A stretch of 38,724 bases of DNA from Rhodovulum sp. PH10 (lineage in GTDB: Bacteria > Pseudomonadota > Alphaproteobacteria > Rhizobiales > Xanthobacteraceae): the NCBI RefSeq assembly GCF_000293785.1, contig NZ_AKZI01000060.1, positions 1 to 38,724 of the forward strand, given 5' to 3'. Below are positions 8,375 to 18,956 of this stretch, piece by piece. The translations under genes and the position numbers were made by a program. Position 1 is the stretch's first letter. The number at the start of each line of letters is the position of its first letter. The notes under the pieces were generated by a model. It was not told the DNA's origin and ran no database searches. It saw nothing but the letters and a program-made list of their open reading frames with translations.

Positions 8375-8477
8375 GAGCCATCGAGATCGATATCTTGCGG
8401 GTGAGAGGGTGTGCACGCTTCGCTCTGCCCACGCCACGGGTCGCAAACAAATCACGTCATATCGGGAGGAAACAATC

Positions 8478-9307
8478 ATGCGCATGTTCGACGCACGGTC
8501 CTACGTGCCGACCCATTTCAAATGGGAGGTCGAGGGCAAGATCGGCATCGTCACCTTGAACCGTCCGGAGCGGAAGAACCCGCTCACCTTCCAGTCCTAC
8601 GGCGAGCTTCGTGATTTCTTCCGCGATCTCGTCTACGCCAAGGACATCAAGAGCATCGTGATCACCGGCGCGGGCGGCAATTTCTGCTCGGGCGGCGACG
8701 TGCACGAGATCATCGGCCCGCTGGTGAAGATGCAGGAGGCGGGCGACACCGACGGCCTGCTGACCTTCACGCGGATGACCGGCGATCTCGTCAAGGCGAT
8801 GCGCGCCTGCCCGCAGCCGATCGTCGCGGCAGTGGACGGCGTGTGCGCCGGCGCCGGTGCGATCCTCGCGATGGCCTCCGATCTCCGCCTCGGCACACCG
8901 AAGACCAAGACCGCGTTCCTGTTCGTGCGGGTCGGCCTCGCCGGCGCCGACATGGGCGCGTGCGCGATCCTGCCCCGCATCATCGGCCAGGGGCGCGCCT
9001 CGGAGCTGCTCTACACCGGCCGCGCGATGACCGCCGACGAAGGCGAGCGCTGGGGTTTTTACAACAAGCTGGTCGAGCCGGACGCCGTGCTCGCCGAGGC
9101 AAAAACGCTCGCCGCCTCGCTCGCCGCCGGCCCCACCTTCGCGCACGCGATGACCAAGACCTGCCTGCAGGCCGAGTGGCACATGACGGTCGACCAGGCG
9201 ATCGAGGCGGAGGCGCAGGCCCAGGCGATCTGCATGCAAACGAAAGACTACGGCCGCGCCTATCGGGCGTTCGTCGAGAAGCGGCAGCCGGTGTTCGAGG
9301 GCGACTG

Positions 9308-9308
<1 letters not shown>
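8478..9308 (+). CDS. Crotonase-family protein lacking both hydratase glutamates
   Basis: A 276-residue crotonase. The oxyanion segments [11 protein letters not shown] and GVCAGAG are intact, but the positions of the two catalytic glutamates are replaced: GGG-E becomes AGAGAILA, and the second lies in AFLFVRVGL. An aspartate in [14 protein letters not shown] sits near the place used by dienoyl-CoA isomerase. It is therefore more likely an isomerase, hydrolase or other CoA-ester enzyme than a plain hydratase. I remember this subtype from gene clusters for 2-aminobenzoyl-CoA and salicylyl-CoA degradation. Start ATG after GGAGGA at 7-nt spacing. It overlaps the next gene by 1 nt. Confidence 0.75.
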
Positions 9309-10456
<1,148 letters not shown>

Positions 10457-10476
10457 AGACGATGGAGAGATACGCC

Positions 10477-11220
10477 ATGAGCGACGCGAAGGCGGTGATC
10501 GTCACCGGGGCGAGCCGCGGCATCGGTGCGGCGATCGCGCTCGAGCTCGCGCGCCGCGGCCACACGGTCGGCTGCCTCTCTCGCCAGGGGCACGGACCCG
10601 AGGGCATCGACGCGCCGGCGGAGATTTGCGCGCGGCTGGTCCCGCTCGCCGCCGACATCTCCGATCCTCCGGCGGTCGAGGCGGCGTTCGCCGCCTTCGC
10701 GGAAAAAGCCGGACGGATCGACGCGCTCGTCAACAATGCCGGCATTCATCGCGAGGCGCCGTCCGACCGCCAGCCGATCGCCGCGTTCGAGGAGATGCTC
10801 GCGGTCAACACCACGGCGACGTTTGCCGCCTGCCAGCGGGTCTTTCCGTATCTGAAGGCGGCCGGCGGGCTGATCGTGAACATCGGCTCGATGTTCGCCG
10901 AGCAGGGGGTGCGGCGCAACGCCGCCTATTGCGCCTCCAAGGCCGCGGTCGCCGCGTTCGGCCGCTGCCTCGCGGTGGAATGGGCGAGGCACGGCATCCG
11001 CGTGCTCACGGTTGCGCCGGGCTATGTCGAGACCGACATCACGAGAGACTCGCTCGCCTCCGCAAAAGTGCGCGACTTCCTCGCCGCCCGCATCCCGGCC
11101 GGCGGCCCGGCGAAGCCCGACGCCATCGCCCGGCTGATCGCCGCCCTGGTGGGCGAGGACATCCCGTTTCTCACCGGCGAGACCATCCATGTCGACGGCG
11201 GCCAGCGCATCGCCCTCTGA
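10477..11220 (+). CDS. SDR-family oxidoreductase (3-oxoacyl reductase type)
   Basis: A 247-residue classical SDR: TGASRGIG (about residues 9-16), NNAGIHREAPS, the catalytic set in NIGSMFAEQGVRRNAAYCASK, and the usual C-terminal FLTGETIHVDGGQ. Start at 10477, with GGAGAG seven nucleotides upstream; an in-frame ATG at 10462 would overlap that ribosome site. CLSRQ after beta-2 suggests an NADP(H)-type enzyme, as in FabG, while the genomic context suggests 3-hydroxyacyl-CoA/3-oxoacyl-CoA interconversion. Last enzyme gene before the TetR regulator. Confidence 0.72.
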   Translation: MSDAKAVIVTGASRGIGAAIALELARRGHTVGCLSRQGHGPEGIDAPAEICARLVPLAADISDPPAVEAAFAAFAEKAGRIDALVNNAGIHREAPSDRQPIAAFEEMLAVNTTATFAACQRVFPYLKAAGGLIVNIGSMFAEQGVRRNAAYCASKAAVAAFGRCLAVEWARHGIRVLTVAPGYVETDITRDSLASAKVRDFLAARIPAGGPAKPDAIARLIAALVGEDIPFLTGETIHVDGGQRIAL

Positions 11221-11233
11221 AGGCACGGGAGCG

Positions 11234-11256
11234 GCGACGGTGCGCCTTGCCGTCGC
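11234..11256 (+). terminator. Weak hairpin after the SDR gene
   Basis: GCGACGG (11234-11240) pairs perfectly with CCGTCGC (11250-11256), loop 9 nt, 13 nt after the SDR stop. There is no T tract, so termination would be partial or Rho-assisted, leaving read-through into the TetR gene possible. Confidence 0.35.
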
Positions 11257-11263
11257 GGTTGAA

Positions 11264-11286
11264 TTGTCGTCCGATCGCTGCGACAA
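11264..11286. promoter_or_regulatory. Dyad upstream of tetR, possible autoregulatory site
   Basis: TTGTCG (11264-11269) and CGACAA (11281-11286) are perfect inverted arms 11 nt apart, about 50 nt upstream of the GTG start of the TetR gene. Role inferred only from position. Confidence 0.3.
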
Positions 11287-11336
11287 GCAACGAGCGGCGG
11301 GCGCGTTCGGCCGGCCGAGACAATCGGGAGGGGCGC

Positions 11337-12089
11337 GTGGCGAGACGACCGTCGATCCGGGATCAGCGAGACCGGGATCAGCGAGACACGGCCGGCGCGC
11401 CGCCCGAGGACGCCGCGGTGCCGAGTCATTCGGCCGACGCCGACCTCACCAAGCGCCGCCGCAAGCAGATCGTCGGTGCCGCCGTCCATCTGTTCTCGCG
11501 CAAGGGCTATTACCGCACGACCATGCAGGAGATCGCCCGGCGCGCGCGGATGAGCGCCGGGCTGATCTATCACTATGCCCGCACCAAGGAGGACGTGCTG
11601 CTGCTCGCGCTGCTGCACGTCATCAACACCTATCGCGAGCAGGTCCCGCCGGCACTCGAGGGGATCGACGATCCGCTGGCGCGGTTTCGCGCGGTCCATG
11701 CCGCCTTCTGCCGGGTGGTCGCCGAGAACATCGACGCGACCGTGCTGGTCTATCGCTCGACCAACAGCCTGCCGTCGGAGCAGCGCGCGATCGTCAAGCG
11801 TGGCGAGCTCGAGACCGGCGAGATGATCGCCCAGACGATCCGCGACTGCATGGCGGCCGGCTTGTTTCGCGACCTCGACGTCGAGCTCGCGACTTATCAG
11901 GTGTTGATGAACGTCCATATGTGGGCGCTGAAGAACTGGCACCTGAAGACGCGCTTCGACGTCGATGCCTACATCGCCGAGAGCGCCGACCTCTTGGTGC
12001 GCGGCTTTGCGTCGGCGGAGGGGTTGCGGCGGCATCTCGCGGGCGACGGAAGGCCGGCGGCGTCGTTGAAAGCGATCGCAAAGCCGTAA
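11337..12089 (+). CDS. TetR-family transcriptional regulator
   Basis: A 250-residue protein with a GTG start after CGGGAGGGG. A TetR helix-turn-helix is clear at about residues 40-90: KRRRKQIVGAAVHLFSRKGY, then TTMQEIARRARMSAGLIYHY. The remaining ~160 residues form the helical ligand domain. The N-terminal tail before the DNA-binding domain is long (about 37 residues), polar and contains RDQRD repeated exactly twice, encoded by a perfect 15-bp tandem duplication. Such TetR proteins often respond to acyl-CoA ligands (inference). It lies between the beta-oxidation set and the ABC importer and could control either or both. Confidence 0.85.
   Translation: MARRPSIRDQRDRDQRDTAGAPPEDAAVPSHSADADLTKRRRKQIVGAAVHLFSRKGYYRTTMQEIARRARMSAGLIYHYARTKEDVLLLALLHVINTYREQVPPALEGIDDPLARFRAVHAAFCRVVAENIDATVLVYRSTNSLPSEQRAIVKRGELETGEMIAQTIRDCMAAGLFRDLDVELATYQVLMNVHMWALKNWHLKTRFDVDAYIAESADLLVRGFASAEGLRRHLAGDGRPAASLKAIAKP
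11358..11387 (+). repeat. Perfect 15-bp tandem duplication in the tetR coding region
   Basis: The unit CGGGATCAGCGAGAC occurs at 11358-11372 and again at 11373-11387 without mismatch. It is in frame and encodes RDQRD twice in the disordered N-terminal tail. Exact identity suggests a recent slippage event. Confidence 0.85.
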
Positions 12090-12217
12090 CGACGGCCCTC
12101 TCCTGGTCGGATCGACGACGCGGCGCCCCGCGCCGCCGCACGGCGCATCGTATTCGCGCGAAAATGCCGGCCCGGGTGCGGCTGCGACAGCCGAATTCTC
12201 GTGAATGCAGCGCAGCA

Positions 12218-12240
12218 ATCGTATTCTGGTACTTGTATGC
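12218..12240. promoter_or_regulatory. Operator-like motif upstream of the ABC importer operon
   Basis: The core GTATTCTGGTAC (12221-12232) has GTA/TAC symmetry. The 23-nt segment 12218-12240 matches 27979-28001, upstream of had, at 18 positions. The core abuts the proposed -35. A shared regulator of import and dearomatisation is inferred. Confidence 0.5.
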
Positions 12241-12261
12241 GCATTATTGCCCGTGTATGAT
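12233..12261 (+). promoter_or_regulatory. Candidate promoter of the ABC importer / hba operon
   Basis: -35 TTGTAT (12233-12238), 17-nt spacer, -10 TATGAT (12256-12261; 5 of 6 consensus). The -35 is weak, fitting regulated transcription. Predicted leader about 285 nt. Confidence 0.45.
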
Positions 12262-12505
12262 TTCTTCACCCCCGAAACAGGCCGTGCCCGACACCTCGGG
12301 CGCGGCGACGCGATCCATTGCCGGCGCATCGCGCGTCGGTGAACCGTGGTCCGCGCGGCGCAGCCCGCCGCGCCGAACGACACGCGATCGGGGGTGACGC
12401 CGCCACAGGCACGACGGAACCGCCGGACCACGGGCCTTTCGCGAGGCGCGTGCGCTCGACCGGCGGCGCGAGAAGAATTTCAAGAAGAGCACGCGAATTT
12501 CATCG

Positions 12506-12526
12506 TCGGCGGCAAAAAGCCGTCGA
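12506..12526 (+). promoter_or_regulatory. Stem-loop directly upstream of the binding-protein ribosome site
   Basis: TCGGCGGC (12506-12513), loop AAAAA, GCCGTCGA (12519-12526), one mismatch in 8, followed by an A-rich stretch and AGGAGGA. It may stabilise the message 5' end or modulate translation of the highly expressed binding protein. There is no T run, so it is not an intrinsic terminator. Confidence 0.4.
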
Positions 12527-12552
12527 GCAAAAAAAGTTTCAGGAGGACGCCC

Positions 12553-13749
12553 GTGTTCGAACAGATGCCGCGCGGCTCGCGCCGCCGCTTTCTCGCAACC
12601 GCTGCCGCTGCCGCCGGCGTCGCCGCCGTCGGCCTTCCGCGTGTCGCCATCGCCGCGCCGCCGCGCCTGAAGATCGGCCTGATGCTGCCGTTCAGCGGCA
12701 CCTATGCCATCCATGGCGAGACCGTCGCCGACGCCATCAAGCTGCGGGTCGCCGAGCTCGGCGGCAAGCTCGGCGGCGCCGAGGTCGAGTTCGTCCGCGT
12801 CGACGACGAGTCCTCGCCGCCCAAGGCGAAGGACAACGCCGCCAAGCTGATCGTCAAGGAAGGCGTCGACGTGCTGATCGGCACCATCCATTCCGGCGTC
12901 GCCGAGGCGATGGTGCAGGTCGCCCGCGAGGAGGGCACGCTGACGCTGGTGCCCAACGCCGGCTCCAACCGCATCACCCGCGCGCTGTGCGCGCCCAACA
13001 TCTTCCGCACCTCGTTCTCCAACTGGCAGGCCAACCAGCCGGGCGGCCCGATGGTGCTCGACGCCGGTCACCGCAACGTCGTGCTGATGTCGTGGAACTA
13101 CGCCGCCGGCAAGGAGATGATGGAGGGCTTCCGCGAGTCGTTCACCGCGGGCGGCGGCACCGTCGTCAAGGAGTTCATGCCGGACTTCCCGAAGGACGAG
13201 TTCCAGCCTTATCTCACCGAGATCGCCGCGCTCAAGCCGGATGCCGTCTACGCCTTCTACTCCGGCGGCGGCGCGCTCAAGTTCATCAAGGATTACGCGG
13301 CGGCCGGCCTGCAGGGAAAAATCCCGCTCTACGGCCCGGGCTTCCTCACCGATGGCGTGCTGAACGCAGCCGGTCCGGCCGCCGAGGGCATCACCACGGT
13401 GCTGCATTACGCATCGACCCTCGACAACCCGATCAACAAGAAATTCCGCGCCGACTTCGAGAAGACCTCCGGCCGCGAGGTCGACGTCTTCGCCGTGCAG
13501 GCCTACGACGCGGCCTCCCTGCTCGCGCAGGGGCTCGCCGCGGTCGAGGGCGACATCAAGGCGCGCAAGGCTTTGTTCGCCGCGATGGAGAAGGCCGAGA
13601 TCGACAGCCCGCGCGGAAAGTTCCGCTTCTCCCGCGCCCACAATCCGATTCAGGATTTCTATCTCCGGCGTGTCGAGAACGGCGAGGAGAAGGTGCTCGG
13701 CATCGCCGCCAAGGCGGTCGAGGATCCCGCGACCGGCTGCAAGGCCTGA
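12553..13749 (+). CDS. ABC transporter substrate-binding protein (Leu/Ile/Val-binding type)
   Basis: A 398-residue periplasmic binding protein of the LivJ type. The GTG at 12553 was chosen because AGGAGGA lies seven nucleotides upstream; an ATG at 12565 is the alternative. The N terminus has a twin-arginine signal, SRRRFLATAAAAAGVAAVG, with cleavage likely after AIAA near residue 36. The mature protein begins with the typical KIGLMLPFSGTYA. Comparable importers in R. palustris lie beside 4-hydroxybenzoate genes (hbaEFGH), so an aromatic acid is the likely ligand. First gene of a five-gene importer. Confidence 0.87.
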   Translation: MFEQMPRGSRRRFLATAAAAAGVAAVGLPRVAIAAPPRLKIGLMLPFSGTYAIHGETVADAIKLRVAELGGKLGGAEVEFVRVDDESSPPKAKDNAAKLIVKEGVDVLIGTIHSGVAEAMVQVAREEGTLTLVPNAGSNRITRALCAPNIFRTSFSNWQANQPGGPMVLDAGHRNVVLMSWNYAAGKEMMEGFRESFTAGGGTVVKEFMPDFPKDEFQPYLTEIAALKPDAVYAFYSGGGALKFIKDYAAAGLQGKIPLYGPGFLTDGVLNAAGPAAEGITTVLHYASTLDNPINKKFRADFEKTSGREVDVFAVQAYDAASLLAQGLAAVEGDIKARKALFAAMEKAEIDSPRGKFRFSRAHNPIQDFYLRRVENGEEKVLGIAAKAVEDPATGCKA

Positions 13750-13823
13750 TCCAAAAACCCATCGTCCCCGGCGGCGCGCGGCCTACGCGCGTCGTCCGCT
13801 GCCTGCGATCGGAGCAGCCTCGC

Positions 13824-14690
13824 ATGGACGTCGGCGCGTATTACCTCATTCAGATTCTCAACGGCGTCCAGTACGGCTTCCTGCTGTTCCTGGTCGCCAG
13901 CGGGCTCACGCTCGTGTTCGGCATCATGGGCATCGTCAATCTCGCGCACGGTGCCTTCTACATGATCGGTGCCTATCTCGCCTTCTGGCTCGACGCGGTG
14001 ACCGGGAACTTCTTCCTCGCGCTCGCGCTCGGCGTGCCGATCAGCGTGCTGCTCGGCCTCGTGGTGGAGCGCATCGGCTTCACTCATCTCTATCGCCGCG
14101 ACCACCTCTATCAGGTTCTGTTCACCTTCGGCCTGATCCTGGTGCTCGGCGAGGTGCGCAGCATTCTGTGGGGCAACGACGTGCACGGCGTCGACGTGCC
14201 GCCGCTGCTGTCCGGCTCGATCACGCTGACCGACACCCAGGTCTATCCGGTCTACCGGCTGTTCGTCTCGCTCGCCTGCGTGGTGATGGCGGTCGCGCTC
14301 GGCGGCGTCATCCGCTACACCCGGCTCGGCATGATGATCCGCGCCAGCGCCTCCAATCGCGAGATGGTGCAGGTGCTCGGCCTCGACGTGAACCGCCTGT
14401 TCATGGTCGTGTTCGGCCTCGGCGTCGGGCTCGCCGCCTTCGCCGGCATGATCGCCTCGCCCGTCAACTCGCTGCACCCGTCGATGGGCGACGAGATCCT
14501 GATCGTCTCGTTCGTGGTGGTGGTGATCGGCGGCGTCGGCTCGATCGTCGGCGCCTTCTGGGCGGCGATGCTGATCGGGCTCGCCGACACCTTCGGCGCC
14601 GTCTTCCTGCCGGAGGCGGCCGGCGTCGTCGTCTACGCGCTGATGGCGATGGTGCTGGTGTGGCGGCCGCGCGGCCTGTTCGCGGGATGA
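13824..14690 (+). CDS. Branched-chain-type ABC transporter permease (LivH family)
   Basis: A 288-residue polytopic inner-membrane protein, LivH-like. It opens with the family pattern ILNGVQYGFLLFLVASGLTLVFGIMG and IVNLAHGAFYMIGAY. The later LGMMIRASASNREMVQVLGLDV is the cytoplasmic coupling loop that contacts the ATPase. About eight hydrophobic segments are visible. It starts 74 nt after the binding-protein gene and overlaps the second permease gene by 4 nt (ATGA). The substrate is inferred from the adjacent CoA ligase and hydroxybenzoyl-CoA reductase. Confidence 0.88.
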   Translation: MDVGAYYLIQILNGVQYGFLLFLVASGLTLVFGIMGIVNLAHGAFYMIGAYLAFWLDAVTGNFFLALALGVPISVLLGLVVERIGFTHLYRRDHLYQVLFTFGLILVLGEVRSILWGNDVHGVDVPPLLSGSITLTDTQVYPVYRLFVSLACVVMAVALGGVIRYTRLGMMIRASASNREMVQVLGLDVNRLFMVVFGLGVGLAAFAGMIASPVNSLHPSMGDEILIVSFVVVVIGGVGSIVGAFWAAMLIGLADTFGAVFLPEAAGVVVYALMAMVLVWRPRGLFAG

Positions 14691-15749
14691 TCGGCATGTC
14701 GCACCGTTCGCCCCTTCTGCCGCTCCTGTTCGCGCTGGTGTGCATCGGCATCGCGCTGTACCCGCTGGTCGGTGACGCGTTCTATGTCCGCCTGGCCGCC
14801 AAGATCGTGGTGCTCGGCATTCTCGCGATGAGCCTCGATCTTCTGGTCGGCTTCGCCGGCCTCGTCAGCATGGGGCATGCCGCCTTCTCGGGGGCCGCCG
14901 CCTATGTGGTCGCCGCGCTGATCAACAAGGCCGGCGTCACCGATCTGCCGACGCTGCTCGCCGCGAGCCTCGCCACCGCCGGTGTGACCGCGCTGGCGAT
15001 CGGCTGGATCAGCGTCCGCACCTCGGGCATCTATCTGATCATGATCACCCTGGCGCTCGGCCAGATGGTGTTCTTCTTCTTCCACGACGTGTCGTTCTGG
15101 GGCGGCGCCGACGGCGTCAATCTCGACGCCAAGCCGGTTCTGGCGATCGCCGGCATCGAGCTGATCGACCTGTCGGACCGCACGGTCTTCTATTATGTCG
15201 CGCTCGCCTGCCTGGTCGGCACCTTCGTGCTCCTGTCGGTCGTGCTGCAGTCGCCGTTCGGTCAGGTGCTGCGCGGCGTGCGGATCAACGAGGGGCGGAC
15301 CCGCGCGCTCGGCCACGACGTCCAGCGCTACAAGCTCGCCGCCTTCGTCCTCGCCGGGCTGATCGCCGGGCTCGCCGGTTTTCTCGAGGTCGCGCGCAGC
15401 GGCTTCGTGTCGCCGGCGCATCTCGGCTGGCACGAGTCGGCCACGGTGCTGATCGTCGTCATCCTCGGCGGCATGGGCACGCTGGTCGGCCCGGTGATCG
15501 GCGCCTTCGCGCTGGTTTTCCTGGAGGACTGGGCGGCCGAGCTGACCGACCATTGGAAGCTGATCGTCGGCCTGTTCGTCATCGCCGTCGTGCTGTTCCT
15601 GCCGAACGGGCTGGTCGGCCCGCTGGCGCGCAGCGGCGGCCGCGAGGGATTGGGCAAGGCGCTCGCCCGCCTGTGGAACGCGCCGGCCCGTCTGTTCGGG
15701 CGCACCCCGGCGAAGCGGCGCGACGACCTCCCGCAGGAGAGTGCCGGCG

Positions 15750-15757
<8 letters not shown>
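14687..15757 (+). CDS. Branched-chain-type ABC transporter permease (LivM family)
   Basis: A 356-residue LivM-type permease with family motifs LDLLVGFAGLVSMGHAAFSGAAAY, ISVRTSGIYLIMITLALGQM and, in the coupling loop, FGQVLRGVRINEGRTRALGHDV. The C-terminal tail of about 45 residues after the last membrane span (GRTPAKRRDDLPQESAGDA) is basic then acidic and probably cytoplasmic. It is coupled to the upstream permease by the ATGA overlap and overlaps the ATPase gene by 8 nt. Confidence 0.88.
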
Positions 15758-16501
<744 letters not shown>

Positions 16502-16505
<4 letters not shown>

Positions 16506-17218
16506 CCGACACGCCGATCATCGAGGCGCTCGGCCTCCACACCCATCTCGGCTCGAGCCATATCCTGCACGGCGTGTCGCTCGCGGTCGGCCGCGGCGAG
16601 GCGGTGTGCCTGCTCGGCCGCAACGGCATGGGCAAGACGACGACGCTGCGCACCATGCTCGGCCTCGTCGCCCCGAGCCGGGGCGAGATCCGGGTGAACG
16701 GCGAAACGGTCACCGGCGCGCCGCCGCAGACGATCGTGCGCAAGGGCATCGCGCTGGTGCCGGAGGGCCGCGGCGTCTTCCCGAACCTCACCGTGCGCGA
16801 AAACCTGATCATGGCCGCGCGCGCCGGCGTCGATGGCCGCCGCGACTGGACCTTTGCACGCGTGCTGGAGACCTTTCCGCGGCTCGCCGAGCGGCTCGAC
16901 AATCTCGGCAACCAGCTCTCCGGCGGCGAGCAGCAGATGATTACCATCGGCCGCGCGCTGATGACCAATCCCGACCTGATCATTCTCGACGAGGCGACCG
17001 AAGGCTTGGCGCCGCTGGTACGGAAAGAAATCTGGTCGGTGATCAGAACGATCCGCGCGTCCGGCATCGCGACGCTCGTGATCGACAAGAACATCAAGGA
17101 TCTGCTCGGCCTGTGCGACCGCGCGCTGGTGATGGTGAAGGGCCGGATCGTGCTCGACGGTGCGACCGCCGATCTCGCCGAGGATCACGACGCGCTGATG
17201 CGGCACCTGAGCCTGTGA
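16502..17218 (+). CDS. ABC transporter ATP-binding protein (LivF family)
   Basis: A 238-residue ATPase with Walker A GRNGMGKTTT, the LivF-type segment GIALVPEGRGVFPNLTVRENL, signature LSGGEQQMITIGRAL and Walker B LIILDEATEGLAP. The usual switch histidine position reads VIDKNIKD, as is common in LivF proteins. Final gene of the importer; the CoA ligase follows after 13 nt, which ties uptake to activation in one transcript. Confidence 0.88.
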
Positions 17219-17231
17219 GGACGAGCGGACG

Positions 17232-18956
17232 ATGCGAGGCACCCCGATCATGAAAGAGGATGTCACGACGCTGCGGCTGCCCGGCCTGTCGGTCGATACG
17301 TCGCGATCCCCGGCCGAGTTCTCGTTCGGCCCCGGCTTCAACGCCGCCTCCGCCTTCATCGACCGCCATCTCGCCGAAGGGCGCGGCGACAAGGTGTTCA
17401 TCCGCCCGGTGTCGGGCCGCACCGTCACCTTCGCGGCGCTGGTCGCCGGCGTGAACCGATGCGGCAACGTCTTGCGCACGCTCGGGCTCGTGGCGGGCGA
17501 GCGCATGCTGATGGTGGTGAAGGATTGCCCGGAGTTCTACTTCCTGCTGTGGGGTGCGATCAAGGCCGGCATCGTGCCGGTGCCGCTCAACACGCTGCTG
17601 CGCACCGGCGACTACCGCTACATGATCGGGGACTCCGGCTGCGCCGCGATGGTGTGGAGCGCCGAATTCTCCGCCGAGGTTCTGCCCGCAGTGCAGGCCG
17701 CGCGGCCGGGCTTGCGCGTCGCGCTGCCGGTCGAGGACGGCAAGGAGACAATCACGGGATCACCTCTCCCCGTCGGGGAGAGGGAGCAGGCTGCGGCTCT
17801 GGCCGAGATCGTTTCACCGTCCGGCGGGTCGAACACCCTCGCCTCGCTGATGGCCGGGGCGTCGGACGAGCTCGACGTCGTGCCGGCCTCCGCCGAGACG
17901 CCGTGCTTCTGGCTCTACTCGTCGGGCTCGACCGGGCGGCCGAAGGCGGTGGTGCATCGGCATCGTGATCCCGCGGTGTCGAGCCAGTGGTACGGCCGCG
18001 AGGTGTTGGGCATTGGCGAGGACGACGTCACCTTCTCGGCTTCAAAACTGTTCTTCGCCTACGGCTTCAACAATTCCGGCATGGTGCCGCTGTGGACCGG
18101 CTCGTCGGTGGTGCTGCTCGACGGCAAGCCGACGCCGCAGAACACCTTCGACGTGATCGAGAAATTCCGGCCGACGCTCTATTACGGCATTCCGACGCTC
18201 TATGCGGCGCAGCTGCAGGCGATGGAGAGCACGACGCCAAATCTCTCGTCGTTGCGCGTCTGCGTCTCGGCCGGCGAGCCCCTGCCGCCCGACATTTTTC
18301 TGCGCTGGAAGGCGCGCACCGGCCACAAGATCCTCGACGGCATCGGCTCGACCGAGGCGATGCACATCTTCATCACCAACCGTCCGGAGGATGCGCGGCC
18401 CGGCGTCAGCGGTCGCCCGGTGCCCGGCTTCACCGTGCGCATCGTCGACGAGCTGGGCGCGGAGCTGCCGCCCGGCGAGCCCGGCCGCCTGCAGGTGAAA
18501 GGGCTCTCCACTGCGTTGTGCTACTGGAACAACCCGGAGAAGACCGCCGCCACCATGCAGGGCGACTGGCTCGACACCGGCGACACCTACAGCCGCGACG
18601 CCGAGGGCTTCTTCCGCTACTGCGGCCGCTCCAACGACATGCTGAAGGTCGGCGGCATCTGGTGCTCGCCGATCGAGATCGAGAGCTGCCTCGCCAGCCA
18701 CCCGGACGTGCTGGAGGCCGCGGTGATCGGCGTGCCGGACGGCGACGGCCTCGTGAAACCCGAGGCGTGGATCGTGCCGTGCGACGGCGTGCGGCCGAGC
18801 GAGAGTTTTGGCGACGCGCTGATGCGCCACTGCAAGAGCACGCTCGCGCCCTACAAGTTCCCGCGCAAGATCCACTTCCTGGACGAGCTGCCGAAAACCG
18901 CCACCGGAAAGATCCAGCGCTATCGCCTGCGCCGCCTGTTCGAGGAGACGACGTGA
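17232..18956 (+). CDS. hbaA: Benzoate/4-hydroxybenzoate-type CoA ligase
   Basis: A 574-residue AMP-forming CoA ligase of the benzoate-CoA ligase family: [19 protein letters not shown] (ATP/AMP), FFAYGFNNS (aryl-acid pocket region), [11 protein letters not shown], the C-terminal domain [18 protein letters not shown] and PKTATGK with the catalytic lysine (about residue 560). Directly upstream of hydroxybenzoyl-CoA reductase genes, so 4-hydroxybenzoate is the likeliest substrate. It carries about 30 extra residues (about 173-204) before LASLMAG that its paralogue at 23357 lacks; this segment is encoded by DNA containing a REP-like palindrome. Two ATGs (17232, 17250) are possible. The symbol is tentative. 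Confidence 0.75.
   Translation: MRGTPIMKEDVTTLRLPGLSVDTSRSPAEFSFGPGFNAASAFIDRHLAEGRGDKVFIRPVSGRTVTFAALVAGVNRCGNVLRTLGLVAGERMLMVVKDCPEFYFLLWGAIKAGIVPVPLNTLLRTGDYRYMIGDSGCAAMVWSAEFSAEVLPAVQAARPGLRVALPVEDGKETITGSPLPVGEREQAAALAEIVSPSGGSNTLASLMAGASDELDVVPASAETPCFWLYSSGSTGRPKAVVHRHRDPAVSSQWYGREVLGIGEDDVTFSASKLFFAYGFNNSGMVPLWTGSSVVLLDGKPTPQNTFDVIEKFRPTLYYGIPTLYAAQLQAMESTTPNLSSLRVCVSAGEPLPPDIFLRWKARTGHKILDGIGSTEAMHIFITNRPEDARPGVSGRPVPGFTVRIVDELGAELPPGEPGRLQVKGLSTALCYWNNPEKTAATMQGDWLDTGDTYSRDAEGFFRYCGRSNDMLKVGGIWCSPIEIESCLASHPDVLEAAVIGVPDGDGLVKPEAWIVPCDGVRPSESFGDALMRHCKSTLAPYKFPRKIHFLDELPKTATGKIQRYRLRRLFEETT
17763..17783. repeat. REP-like palindrome inside the CoA ligase coding region
   Basis: Perfect 10-bp arms CCTCTCCCCG (17763-17772) and CGGGGAGAGG (17774-17783) around one base. 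This matches the design of the intergenic palindrome at 24990-25008 and of a repeat I recall as abundant between genes in Hyphomicrobiales. Here it is read in frame as part of [10 protein letters not shown]. Confidence 0.75.

Larger units (their letters stand above)
12090..12552. other. 463-nt intergenic region between tetR and the ABC importer operon
   Basis: No convincing gene. It holds a hairpin near the tetR end (GCGGCGC 12120-12126, GCGCCGC 12130-12136), AT-richer stretches from about 12190 to 12275 with an operator-like core and promoter, a long GC-rich leader, and a stem-loop just before the ribosome site. ATCGTATTC occurs at 12147-12155 and 12218-12226. An in-frame upstream extension of the binding-protein gene is open from 12346 but lacks protein-like character before the signal peptide. 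Confidence 0.6.

Noticed and set aside
12346-12552. An N-terminally longer substrate-binding protein
   Set aside because: The extra residues would bury the twin-arginine signal inside the chain; the GTG at 12553 follows AGGAGGA and places the signal at the N terminus.
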